A DNA stretch of 8,725 nt from Thermoproteota archaeon (lineage in GTDB: Archaea > Thermoproteota > Thermoprotei > Thermoproteales > Thermocladiaceae): positions 1-8,725 of the forward strand of contig JAADDN010000044.1 of the NCBI GenBank assembly GCA_013153895.1, given 5' to 3'. The position numbers were made by a program, and so were the translations under genes. The notes beneath the pieces are model-generated. The model was not told the DNA's origin. It saw only the letters and a program-made list of their open reading frames with translations, and did no database searches. Position 1 is the stretch's first letter. The number at the start of each line of letters is the position of its first letter. Below are positions 1 to 5,498 of the stretch, piece by piece.

Positions 1-49
1 GGAGCGGATGAGGGGAGGTCACCTAGGCGGCTACCTCCCTGACACTCCC
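1..49 (+). ncRNA. GC-rich hairpin with kink-turn, probable 3' part of a structured RNA
   Basis: About two thirds G+C in an otherwise AT-rich window, which in AT-rich hyperthermophiles usually marks structured RNA. Bases 1-6 pair with 43-48 (one C-A mismatch at 5/44). Bases 7-9 (GAT) form a 3-nt bulge. Bases 10-11 (GA) face 41-42 (GA), giving tandem sheared G-A pairs. Bases 12-19 then pair with 33-40, closed by a 13-nt loop. This is stem, bulge, G-A/A-G, stem: the kink-turn bound by archaeal L7Ae in C/D and H/ACA sRNAs, RNase P and 23S rRNA. The tuf TATA box lies downstream at 76-84, so the hairpin belongs to an upstream transcript. The 5' end is outside the window, so the RNA class cannot be named; no ACA box or tRNA T-arm is visible. 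Confidence 0.5.
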
Positions 50-75
50 AGTATTATTCTGAACTTCCAATAAAC

Positions 76-84
76 TTTATAAAT
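76..84 (+). promoter_or_regulatory. TATA box of tuf
   Basis: TTTATAAAT, centre near 80, predicts transcription start near 104-107 and a leader of only about 8 nt before the ATG at 114. A GAGGT element at 99-103 could act as Shine-Dalgarno, but only if transcription starts slightly further upstream. Confidence 0.65.
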
Positions 85-113
85 AGACTCTGCTCTATGA
101 GGTCTGAGTCTGT

Positions 114-1445
114 ATGAGCATAGTAATTAAGCCAAAGGAGACAGCAATAAAGAAGCCACACATCAACCTAGCAGTAATAGGACACGTAGACCATGGAAAG
201 TCCACGCTCATAGGACACCTACTAGTAGCTACTGGATACGTAGATGAGAAAGCATGGAAGGAGCTCTATGAGACTGCCAAGAAGATGGGTAAGGAGGACT
301 TCGCATACGCATGGATAATGGATAGACTCAAGGAGGAGCGAGAGAGAGGAGTAACGATCGAGGCAATGCACGTAGGATTCGAGACTAACAAGTACTTCAT
401 CACGATAATCGACCTACCAGGTCACAGAGACTTCATAAAGAACATGATCGTTGGAGCAAGCCAGGCAGATGCAGCTCTCCTAGTAGTATCTGCAAGACCT
501 GGAGAGTACGAGGCTGGAATAGGACCACAGGGTCAGACTAGAGAGCACCTGTTCCTAGTTAGAACGCTAGGAGTAACACAGCTCATAGTAGCAGTAAACA
601 AGATGGACGTAGTAAACTATGACCAGAAGAGGTATGAGCAGATAAAGAATGAGCTAAGCAAGCTACTCAAGCTCCTAGGATACGATCCAAGCAAGGTACC
701 ATTCATACCTGTAAGCGCAATAAAGGGAGACAACATAAAGGAGAGAAGTCCAAACACGCCATGGTACAATGGGCCAACCCTACTTGAGGCACTAGACATG
801 TTAGAGCCACCTCCAAGACCAGTAGACAAGCCATTCAGAATGCCAATACAGGACGTCTTCACCATAACCGGAGTAGGTACAGTAGTCGTAGGTAGAGTAG
901 AGACTGGAGTACTCAAGGTAGGTGATAAGGTAGTAATAATGCCACCAGCAAAGGTAGGAGATGTCAGAAGCATAGAGACTCACCACATAAAGCTAAACGA
1001 GGCTAAGCCAGGAGACAACATTGGAGTTAACGTGAGAGGTATAGAGAAGAAGGACGTGAAGAGAGGTGACGTGATGGGACACCTAACTAACCCACCAACA
1101 GTAGCAGAAGAGATAGTTGCTAGAATAGTAGTACTATGGCATCCAACAGCCATAAGCGTAGGATACGCACCAGTAATGCATGTACACACAGCAACAGTAC
1201 CAACACAGATAGTAGAGATCATAGCTAAGCTAGACCCAAGAACAGGACAGACAATAGAGCACAAGCCACAGTTCATAAAGCAGGGAGACGCAGCAATAGT
1301 AAGACTGAAACCACTTAAGCCAGTAGTAGCAGAGAAGTTCGCAGACTTCCCACCACTAGGAAGATTTGCACTAAGAGACATGGGTAGAACAGTAGCAGCA
1401 GGACAGATAATAGAGGTCAAACCAGCAAAGATAGAGATAAGGTAA
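114..1445 (+). CDS. tuf: Translation elongation factor 1-alpha (aEF1A)
   Basis: GTPase that delivers aminoacyl-tRNA to the ribosomal A site in the cytoplasm. All G motifs are present: G1 GHVDHGKST at residues 23-31, G2 GVTIE at 79-83, G3 DLPGH at 100-104, G4 NKMD at 162-165 and G5 SAIKG at 201-205. Two beta-barrel domains follow (about 225-443), including GVGTVVVGRVETG and the C-terminal stretch around GRFALRDMGRTVAAG. At 443 residues it is full length for an archaeal or eukaryal factor and carries the extra switch region around residues 50-70 that bacterial EF-Tu lacks. Codons are strongly biased to A-ending forms (ATA, GTA, CCA, CTA, AGA), as expected for a very highly expressed gene. It stands alone: the next gene is convergent and no rps10 follows, unlike the common archaeal tuf-rps10 pair. 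Confidence 0.98.
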   Translation: MSIVIKPKETAIKKPHINLAVIGHVDHGKSTLIGHLLVATGYVDEKAWKELYETAKKMGKEDFAYAWIMDRLKEERERGVTIEAMHVGFETNKYFITIIDLPGHRDFIKNMIVGASQADAALLVVSARPGEYEAGIGPQGQTREHLFLVRTLGVTQLIVAVNKMDVVNYDQKRYEQIKNELSKLLKLLGYDPSKVPFIPVSAIKGDNIKERSPNTPWYNGPTLLEALDMLEPPPRPVDKPFRMPIQDVFTITGVGTVVVGRVETGVLKVGDKVVIMPPAKVGDVRSIETHHIKLNEAKPGDNIGVNVRGIEKKDVKRGDVMGHLTNPPTVAEEIVARIVVLWHPTAISVGYAPVMHVHTATVPTQIVEIIAKLDPRTGQTIEHKPQFIKQGDAAIVRLKPLKPVVAEKFADFPPLGRFALRDMGRTVAAGQIIEVKPAKIEIR

Positions 1446-1520
1446 TGAGATTAAGTAGTACGATTAGAAACATTAAAGAACATTTCACAAATTTTCAAAC
1501 CATTTACAGATCCAGTATTA

Positions 1521-1796
1521 TTATACATTCTCTACAAACCTCGTAATAGGAGCTACACCAACACTTAGCCTCGATTCACCACTACTTAACCTCCTCTTTA
1601 CTTCATCTATTACATCTGGATGCTTCTCCTTGAAGTGTCTATATATGTTGTTTAGTGTCTTTAGCACGTTCTCTCCTTCTGGTATCTCTTCACCACATAT
1701 CTTACATCTTAGTCCTTCTACGTACTCCTCTCTCAGTACTTTTGCTATCTTAGACCATGTTATCTTTCCGGGCATCGTTTTGTTATTCTCTATCAT
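1521..1796 (-). CDS. Small C2H2-type zinc-finger protein
   Basis: A 91-residue cytoplasmic protein of unknown role. C31-x2-C34 and H54-x4-H59 form one C2H2-like zinc site with a long 19-residue linker; the helix around NNIYRHFKEKH resembles a classical finger recognition helix. An N-terminal amphipathic helix (about 12-27) precedes it and a basic C-terminal tail follows. Nucleic-acid binding is likely for this fold, but the target is unknown. The start is uncertain. The TATA-like element at 1802-1813 predicts transcription from about 1781, which is downstream of the ATG at 1796 and just before a second in-frame ATG at 1775 (MPGK...), so an 84-residue near-leaderless product is also plausible. 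The gene is convergent with tuf across a 75-bp gap in which I see no clear terminator. Confidence 0.8.
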   Translation of the reverse strand: MIENNKTMPGKITWSKIAKVLREEYVEGLRCKICGEEIPEGENVLKTLNNIYRHFKEKHPDVIDEVKRRLSSGESRLSVGVAPITRFVENV

Positions 1797-1801
1797 GATA
1801 A

Positions 1802-1813
1802 TAAACTTAAATT
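1802..1813 (-). promoter_or_regulatory. TATA-like element for the zinc-finger gene
   Basis: On the minus strand it reads AATTTAAGTTTA, centred near 1807. The predicted start near 1781 favours the internal ATG at 1775 over the ATG at 1796. Confidence 0.4.
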
Positions 1814-1835
1814 AGGATTTTCAAGGATAGGATTT

Positions 1836-1872
1836 CTCTTTTCAAAGAGGATTCTAAGCCAGATCGCGATCT
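1836..1872. repeat. Short inverted repeats in the gap between two minus-strand genes
   Basis: CTCTTT-TC-AAAGAG at 1836-1849 is a perfect 6-bp inverted repeat, and AGATCGCGATCT at 1861-1872 is a perfect 12-bp palindrome. Both lie in the 107-bp gap downstream of the glycosylase stop and upstream of the zinc-finger promoter. They could be operator sites or part of a 3' structure; nothing in the sequence decides this. Confidence 0.35.
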
Positions 1873-1903
1873 CGATTAAGGAGTTCTCTAGTTGATCGAT
1901 AGG

Positions 1904-2806
1904 TCAGTAGTATCTCCATAATGTTAATGGAGTTATACCTGAGAATGATGGTTTAAGGTCTCCTCTTCTAACTCTTTCAATCGCTTTAGATAGTGGAGCA
2001 GCATCAAGCATTATAGTTAACATCCAGGTAGCAAGAGCTTGATATCTTCCCCAGTACTTTCTATAATATTCTTCAACGTTAGTTACTCCAACAGTCTCGT
2101 ATAGTCCCTTCACCCATCTATCTATTACAGGATTAGTATAATCTCTATATGCAAGCATCATTATGAGACCGTAAGTATATTTTCCAACTCCTCTAATCTT
2201 TGTTAGATTCTTCTTAAGAAAATCTTCACCATTCTCTATCAAAATTTTAGCAATCTCCATAAGAGTTCTACTTCTATAACCATACCCAGAATCTTTAAGA
2301 ACTTGTTCTCCTCTCTCAAGAATAAGTCTTGGGTTAGGAGGATACTTTAACTCTACTTCAAGTCCCTCTAGTAGGAATCTCTCACCATATCTAGATAAGA
2401 GATTCCATATCATCTTCCATCCTTGTCGAAATGATGCATTTTGTTGAGCAACAGCTATAATAGATGCATACCAAATATCGACCTTTCTTGAGTGAATTCC
2501 CTCTATAACATCTTTGAGAAGAGGATCACCTCTACAGAGCTTATAGAACTCCTCTAAGTTCTCGTCTGTTCCCAGGTGATTCCTGATCTCATGTTCTACA
2601 TCTTCTTTACTCAAGTAGTTCTCGTTTGAGTATACTTCAACTATTATTTTATGATTTTCTTCCCATGCTACTACTCCTATATTCCTATCTGAATATTTGA
2701 TTATTGTTCTATAATGTTTTCCATCATAATTCCAGCTAAAACTATATGCTGCAGCTGTCAGTTTAAAATTGAATTTTTTATCAAGAGGCTCTATTTCTAT
2801 CCTCAT
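1904..2806 (-). CDS. HhH-GPD DNA glycosylase, AlkA/OGG1-like
   Basis: Base-excision-repair glycosylase that would remove alkylated or oxidised bases. With the start at 2806 it has 300 residues. An N-terminal domain (about 1-90) of the kind seen before the helical core in AlkA/OGG1 is followed by a helical core with AQQNAS at 120-125, GYGYRSR at 174-180 (matching the OGG1 GLGYRAR block), a helix-hairpin-helix at 202-215 (TKIRGVGKYTYGLI) and the catalytic Asp D229 in PVIDRWV. The position of the OGG1 catalytic Lys is Tyr210, so a monofunctional AlkA-like enzyme is more likely than a lyase; substrate remains open. The frame stays open up to an ATG at 2971, but the TATA box at 2851-2865 and an AGAGGAGA just before 2806 favour the shorter form. 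A GTG at 2824 is an alternative start. Confidence 0.85.
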   Translation of the reverse strand: MRIEIEPLDKKFNFKLTAAAYSFSWNYDGKHYRTIIKYSDRNIGVVAWEENHKIIVEVYSNENYLSKEDVEHEIRNHLGTDENLEEFYKLCRGDPLLKDVIEGIHSRKVDIWYASIIAVAQQNASFRQGWKMIWNLLSRYGERFLLEGLEVELKYPPNPRLILERGEQVLKDSGYGYRSRTLMEIAKILIENGEDFLKKNLTKIRGVGKYTYGLIMMLAYRDYTNPVIDRWVKGLYETVGVTNVEEYYRKYWGRYQALATWMLTIMLDAAPLSKAIERVRRGDLKPSFSGITPLTLWRYY

Positions 2807-2850
2807 TCTCCTCTTAAGTCTCACGTTTTGCTCTTCAGTATATGAGGGTC

Positions 2851-2865
2851 TATTTTTTAAATAAT
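2851..2865. promoter_or_regulatory. Shared bidirectional TATA region
   Basis: TATTTTTTAAATAAT with the palindromic core TTTAAA at 2856-2861. It lies about 25 bp before the GTG at 2883 on the plus strand (leaderless operon) and predicts a minus-strand start near 2832, giving the glycosylase ATG at 2806 a short leader of about 26 nt. It argues against a glycosylase start at 2971. Confidence 0.6.
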
Positions 2866-2882
2866 CTAGCTCGATTACTACT

Positions 2883-3116
2883 GTGTCTGCAGAAATTATA
2901 GTACCTGAGTCAGAGAGAAATGTGAAGCTAGCGTTAGGATACAGTGTTAGAGCTTGTGCTGATGGTATCATACTTGAGTTACTATACTATGATCATGTTG
3001 ATCAGAAGACTTATGTGATAGGGAGATACTATATTCCTCTAAGAATAGCTGAGGATCTTGCTCGTGACCTTAAGGAATCTATAGATGAGCTTAAGACTGG
3101 TAGAAGAGCTGAGTAA
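2883..3116 (+). CDS. Hypothetical protein, first gene of a three-gene operon
   Basis: I do not recognise this 77-residue protein. The GTG start fits a leaderless mRNA from the TATA at 2851-2865. The sequence suggests a small alpha/beta fold: beta strands around residues 28-36 (GIILELLYY) and 43-52 (TYVIGRYYIP), then a long charged helix (about 54-71). There is no signal peptide, membrane span or metal motif; Cys25 is the only cysteine. The stop is 3 nt before the next ATG, so the two are almost certainly cotranscribed and translationally coupled. Codons prefer T endings (GTT, GCT, CTT), unlike tuf. Confidence 0.75.
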   Translation: MSAEIIVPESERNVKLALGYSVRACADGIILELLYYDHVDQKTYVIGRYYIPLRIAEDLARDLKESIDELKTGRRAE

Positions 3117-3119
3117 TCT

Positions 3120-3551
3120 ATGAGAGTGATAGAGGTAAGAAGAGAAGGTTATAGATCGAGGATATATGATCCTGACACGTGTATAAGAGGAGAAACGTAT
3201 AGTGAGGTAAGTACTCTCAGGTACAGGATCTTCAGAACAGATATTGAGATGCATGTTGCTAGACTTGATGATGTTTTGAGAGAGGATGTTGAGAAAGCGA
3301 TAGAGAGTGGTGAGTCTGCTATAGATGTTCTAGAAGGAATGCTTGGTGTTAAAGTTGATAAGAGAGATATGAAGGAGATAGAGGACTTCATAAATAACAT
3401 TATTGAGCAGTTGAAGAAGGAGGGTCTAACTTTAGATAAGAAGTCTGAGAACATTGTGAGAGAACTATATAAGCTGATTGCATATCTCATAGATAGTAGA
3501 GTAGAAGAGAGGGGTGGGGAGAGTGGTCACGATAAGAGAGATACTAAATAA
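3120..3551 (+). CDS. Hypothetical helical protein in the UPF0248 operon
   Basis: Unrecognised 143-residue charged cytoplasmic protein. Residues 1-45 look beta-rich (alternating R, Y, V, I), residues 46-75 hold two short helices, and residues 80-128 form a long helical part with regular I/L spacing (MKEIEDFINNIIEQLKK, then NIVRELYKLIAYLI). The tail (129-143) is hydrophilic and probably disordered. It starts 3 nt after the previous stop, and its 3' end overlaps the next gene by 29 nt (38 if that gene starts at 3514), so the three genes form one transcript. No catalytic motif is visible. A partner role for the MJ1316-domain protein is possible only by context. Confidence 0.75.
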   Translation: MRVIEVRREGYRSRIYDPDTCIRGETYSEVSTLRYRIFRTDIEMHVARLDDVLREDVEKAIESGESAIDVLEGMLGVKVDKRDMKEIEDFINNIIEQLKKEGLTLDKKSENIVRELYKLIAYLIDSRVEERGGESGHDKRDTK

Positions 3552-3777
3552 GTTGAAGTGGACTAATAGACTTCATGAGTGTGAGCTAGTGTACATATCT
3601 AGAGGAGAGCCAAATAACGAGAAGGTGATAGATCTATCGACGCTAGTAGAGGTCTGTAAGAATGGGTTCACATATGTTGAGAATGGTAGAGAGAAGTATA
3701 TTCCTTATCATAGAGTGATAGAGATACGTACGAAAGATGGTAGAGAGGTCTTTATTAAGAGGAAGGTGCCACACTAA
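3523..3777 (+). CDS. UPF0248 / DUF504 protein (MJ1316-type RNA-end domain)
   Basis: Small archaeal protein of the UPF0248 family (MJ1316 domain), proposed to recognise or process RNA with phosphate or cyclic-phosphate ends. The family pattern is clear: IREILNKLKW at the start, ELVYISRGEP in the middle, a strand leading to GREKYIPYHRVIEIR, and a short basic end. With the GTG at 3523 it has 84 residues, the normal size. A GTG at 3514 adds three residues, but the purine-rich GGGGTGGGGA at 3511-3520 looks like the ribosome binding site for 3523 and favours the shorter form. It overlaps the end of the preceding gene and closes the operon; a new promoter follows immediately. Family assignment is firm, biochemical role is inferred from published domain analysis. 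Confidence 0.85.
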   Translation: MVTIREILNKLKWTNRLHECELVYISRGEPNNEKVIDLSTLVEVCKNGFTYVENGREKYIPYHRVIEIRTKDGREVFIKRKVPH

Positions 3778-3778
3778 T

Positions 3779-3789
3779 AAAATATAAAT
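3779..3789 (+). promoter_or_regulatory. TATA box of the flavoprotein-ferredoxin gene
   Basis: AAAATATAAAT directly after the UPF0248 stop, centred near 3785. It predicts a start near 3810 and a leader of about 15 nt to the ATG at 3825. This separates the gene from the upstream operon. Confidence 0.6.
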
Positions 3790-3824
3790 GATGATACTGC
3801 TAGGAAACTATGAGCTGAGAACTT

Positions 3825-4577
3825 ATGAGAAATAAGCGATATTTAATTGCTTGGGCGATAACAGGAGCTGGACACTATCTTAAGGAGAGCGTTGATCTAC
3901 TAATGAAGCTTGTTGAGAATAAGGTACCACTAATAGTATACATCTCTAGAGCAGGTAGAGACGTATTGAGAATGTACAATCTTCTAGACACGGTAGAGAA
4001 ATTGAAGGAGAGAGGTATCGAGATTATTCATGAAGATGATGAGAGTCCAAGTTTTCCTAGAACTGGTCGCGTATATATAGATGTTAGACTCGTAATAGTA
4101 TCACCAACAACATTAAATACTCTAGCTAAGATAGCTTCAGGAATATGTGATAGCTTAGTATCTAACCTCGTGGCTCATGCACTGAAGGCTAGAGTACCTG
4201 TAATACTCGTTGTACCTGACCTCGACTGTCCTCTCGAGTCCGAGATTCCAATACTCATTAATAGGTCGATATGTAAAGAATGCACTGATAAATGTATAGC
4301 ATTAAGATACTGTCCTCGTAATGCAATATATATTGGCCCTGACGGTCTACCACACGTAGACTTGTCAAGATGTGATAGATGCGGAACCTGTGTTGATAAG
4401 TGTCCTCATGGTGCAATAAGTCTATCAGAGAAAGTTATGGTATATCCTCACCCACTTCTAGCTAGTCTTGTAGAGAAGGTGAGGAGCATGGGTATCGTAG
4501 TGTTTGGTAGTCCAAGAGACTTATCTAGTAGTATAATTGTTAGAGAGGTCATAGAGGGCCTCTATAGTGAGCAGTAG
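3825..4577 (+). CDS. Flavoprotein fused to a 2[4Fe-4S] ferredoxin domain (DmrB/MJ0208-like)
   Basis: Electron-transfer protein of 250 residues. Residues 5-135 form a flavoprotein (FMN-binding, HFCD-like) domain: the opening strand and loop around AWAITGAGHYLKES, YISRAGRDVL at 39-48, SPTTLNTLAKIASGICD at 93-109, and the strand VPVILVVPD. Residues 150-198 hold a ferredoxin-like module: C150, C153, C157 and C163-P, then C183-x2-C186-x2-C189-x3-C193-P, enough for two clusters. The first motif is looser than usual (five residues between C157 and C163). The arrangement matches dihydromethanopterin reductase (acceptor) and the MJ0208 family; in a crenarchaeon the substrate could be a modified pterin or unknown, so I do not assign the reaction. 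Its end overlaps the end of the convergent regulator by 29 bp. Confidence 0.8.
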   Translation: MRNKRYLIAWAITGAGHYLKESVDLLMKLVENKVPLIVYISRAGRDVLRMYNLLDTVEKLKERGIEIIHEDDESPSFPRTGRVYIDVRLVIVSPTTLNTLAKIASGICDSLVSNLVAHALKARVPVILVVPDLDCPLESEIPILINRSICKECTDKCIALRYCPRNAIYIGPDGLPHVDLSRCDRCGTCVDKCPHGAISLSEKVMVYPHPLLASLVEKVRSMGIVVFGSPRDLSSSIIVREVIEGLYSEQ

Positions 4578-5076
4578 CTGGACATCTCAGGCATACCATT
4601 CTAAACATACATCTCTCACATGTATCTCCACATGGTGCTGTATCACCACATCTTGATGCTAGTGGAATATACATGTATTTTGGCTTATCTATACCTGTCA
4701 ACCTTATCTCAGTGATCTCCTTACCAACTCTAGACCTTATCTTCTCTACAACACATTTAAGTGTAGAATCATCTTCAGCATATACCATCATTATGGTCCT
4801 ATCTTTACCTCTCCCAACTAGTACAAGTCTTGGACATAGTGATAATTTTTCGGGAATATCACCATCAACGATTAGTAGTGCAAAATTAAGTTTTAATAGA
4901 TCTACGTTAAGTAGGGCCTGAACCTTGACTAGTCCCTTATTAGTGAGTTTTAGTAGATGTTTTCTAACTCCTACATGAGTCATCGAGAGCTGTTTTCCAA
5001 GTTCTACAAGGCTTATTCTACCATCTTCCTGTAGAATTGATACAAGTCTCTTCTTAACATCGTCTAGGAGAGACAC
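4549..5076 (-). CDS. Lrp/AsnC-family regulator with a six-cysteine C-terminal tail
   Basis: DNA-binding regulator of 175 residues. Residues 5-55 form an Lrp-type winged helix (KKRLVSILQEDGRISLVELG, then the recognition helix around THVGVRKHLLKL). Residues 62-128 match a RAM-like ligand/oligomer domain (CPRLVLVGRGKDRTI, then a strand and helix). Residues 143-166 add C143, C149, C153, C156, C162 and C165-P, a dense cysteine cluster that ordinary Lrp proteins lack; it could bind zinc or an iron-sulphur cluster. The GTG start at 5076 fits a leaderless mRNA from the TATA at 5098-5110. It is convergent and overlapping with the flavo-ferredoxin gene and divergent from the UPF0251 gene, so either may be a target. 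Redox or metal sensing is an inference. Confidence 0.85.
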   Translation of the reverse strand: MSLLDDVKKRLVSILQEDGRISLVELGKQLSMTHVGVRKHLLKLTNKGLVKVQALLNVDLLKLNFALLIVDGDIPEKLSLCPRLVLVGRGKDRTIMMVYAEDDSTLKCVVEKIRSRVGKEITEIRLTGIDKPKYMYIPLASRCGDTAPCGDTCERCMFRMVCLRCPATAHYRGPL

Positions 5077-5080
5077 ATTG

Positions 5081-5110
5081 TTTATATGTATTAGGGATTT
5101 ATTATATTTA
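5081..5110. promoter_or_regulatory. Divergent promoter region of the two regulators
   Basis: Two AT-rich elements: TTTATATGTATT at 5081-5092 and TTTATTATATTTA at 5098-5110. Read on the minus strand, the second lies about 28 bp before the GTG at 5076 (leaderless). On the plus strand the first would give a leader of about 16 nt before the ATG at 5127, the second a leaderless one. The GAGTGACTC palindrome at 5115-5123 sits between TATA and the plus-strand ATG and could be an operator. Confidence 0.5.
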
Positions 5111-5126
5111 GCTAGAGTGACTCAAC

Positions 5127-5453
5127 ATGGGCGGTAGAGGATGGATGTGGGGAAAACGTAGGAAGAGGATCATATTTGTTGATTTACCATCAGAATGTGT
5201 ACTATATGTGCCGACAGACCCGAGAACAGTATGCTTAGACGATCAGTCTAAGATAGTTTTAACATATGTTGAGCTTCAAGCGCTGAAGTTAGTATACTTA
5301 GACAATCTTACTCAGTATGAGGCAGCTATGAAGATGGGTATACCTAGGAGTACTCTATGGAGGATAATTGAGAATGCTAGACGTAAGATAGTTCAAGCAT
5401 TAGTCGAGAGGAGACCTATCCTGATAGCTAGATCTGAACGTGGAGAATGTTGA
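5127..5453 (+). CDS. UPF0251 (DUF134) helix-turn-helix protein
   Basis: Predicted DNA-binding protein of 108 residues. The family core is clear: LTYVELQALKLVYLDNL at 45-61, then a sigma-70-region-4-like helix-turn-helix (QYEAAMKMGIPRSTLWRIIE at 63-82) and the basic helix NARRKIVQALVE at 83-94. The N-terminus is unusual: residues 2-9 are GGRGWMWG, echoing the Gly/Arg/Trp repeats of the next gene, before the basic stretch KRRKR. Met7 is a possible alternative start. Residues 24 and 36 are cysteines, and a further Cys is the last residue. UPF0251 genes often sit beside small Gly/Arg-rich proteins and metal-cofactor genes; here it heads a row of three odd small ORFs and is the most likely local regulator. 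Confidence 0.88.
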   Translation: MGGRGWMWGKRRKRIIFVDLPSECVLYVPTDPRTVCLDDQSKIVLTYVELQALKLVYLDNLTQYEAAMKMGIPRSTLWRIIENARRKIVQALVERRPILIARSERGEC

Positions 5454-5459
5454 GAAAGG

Positions 5460-5498
5460 TTTAAATATTTGAGCAATAGCTCACTACTCGGTGAGTAG
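5460..5498 (+). promoter_or_regulatory. TATA box plus overlapping inverted repeats before the Trp/Gly/Tyr gene
   Basis: TATA element TTTAAATATTT at 5460-5470 is followed by GAGC-AATA-GCTC at 5471-5482 and CTACTC-GGT-GAGTAG at 5484-5498. An alternative pairing, CTCAC-TACTCG-GTGAG, occupies 5480-5495. The repeats cover the predicted transcription start, where a bound protein would block initiation. UPF0251, encoded just upstream, is the natural candidate to bind here; this is inferred from position only. Confidence 0.55.

Noticed and set aside
2..73. Frame-2 open stretch of 23 codons ending in TAA, possible C-terminus of an upstream protein
   Set aside because: Too short to judge. The perfect two-stem kink-turn and high G+C at 1-49 explain the stretch better as RNA, though a coding end cannot be excluded without the upstream sequence.
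617..1420. Long minus-strand open frames inside tuf
   Set aside because: They are antisense shadows of a strongly conserved, codon-biased gene; their translations are low-complexity Ser/Thr/Leu or Tyr-rich with no family resemblance.
1446..1520. Intrinsic terminator for tuf
   Set aside because: No stable hairpin and no strong T-run; only short AT-rich stretches are present.
3039..3490. Minus-strand open frames opposite the two-hypothetical operon
   Set aside because: The plus-strand frames are tightly packed, promoter-linked and overlap a recognisable UPF0248 gene; the antisense translations are Ser/Leu/Ile-rich shadows.
3788..3818. C box ATGATGA followed by CTGA, resembling a C/D sRNA
   Set aside because: Only about 20 nt separate the boxes, with no D'/C' pair, and the region is the TATA-to-ATG spacer of the flavo-ferredoxin gene.
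4673..4921. Plus-strand open frame inside the Lrp-like gene
   Set aside because: Antisense shadow; Ser/Thr/Leu-rich translation, no promoter, and the minus-strand frame has clear family motifs.
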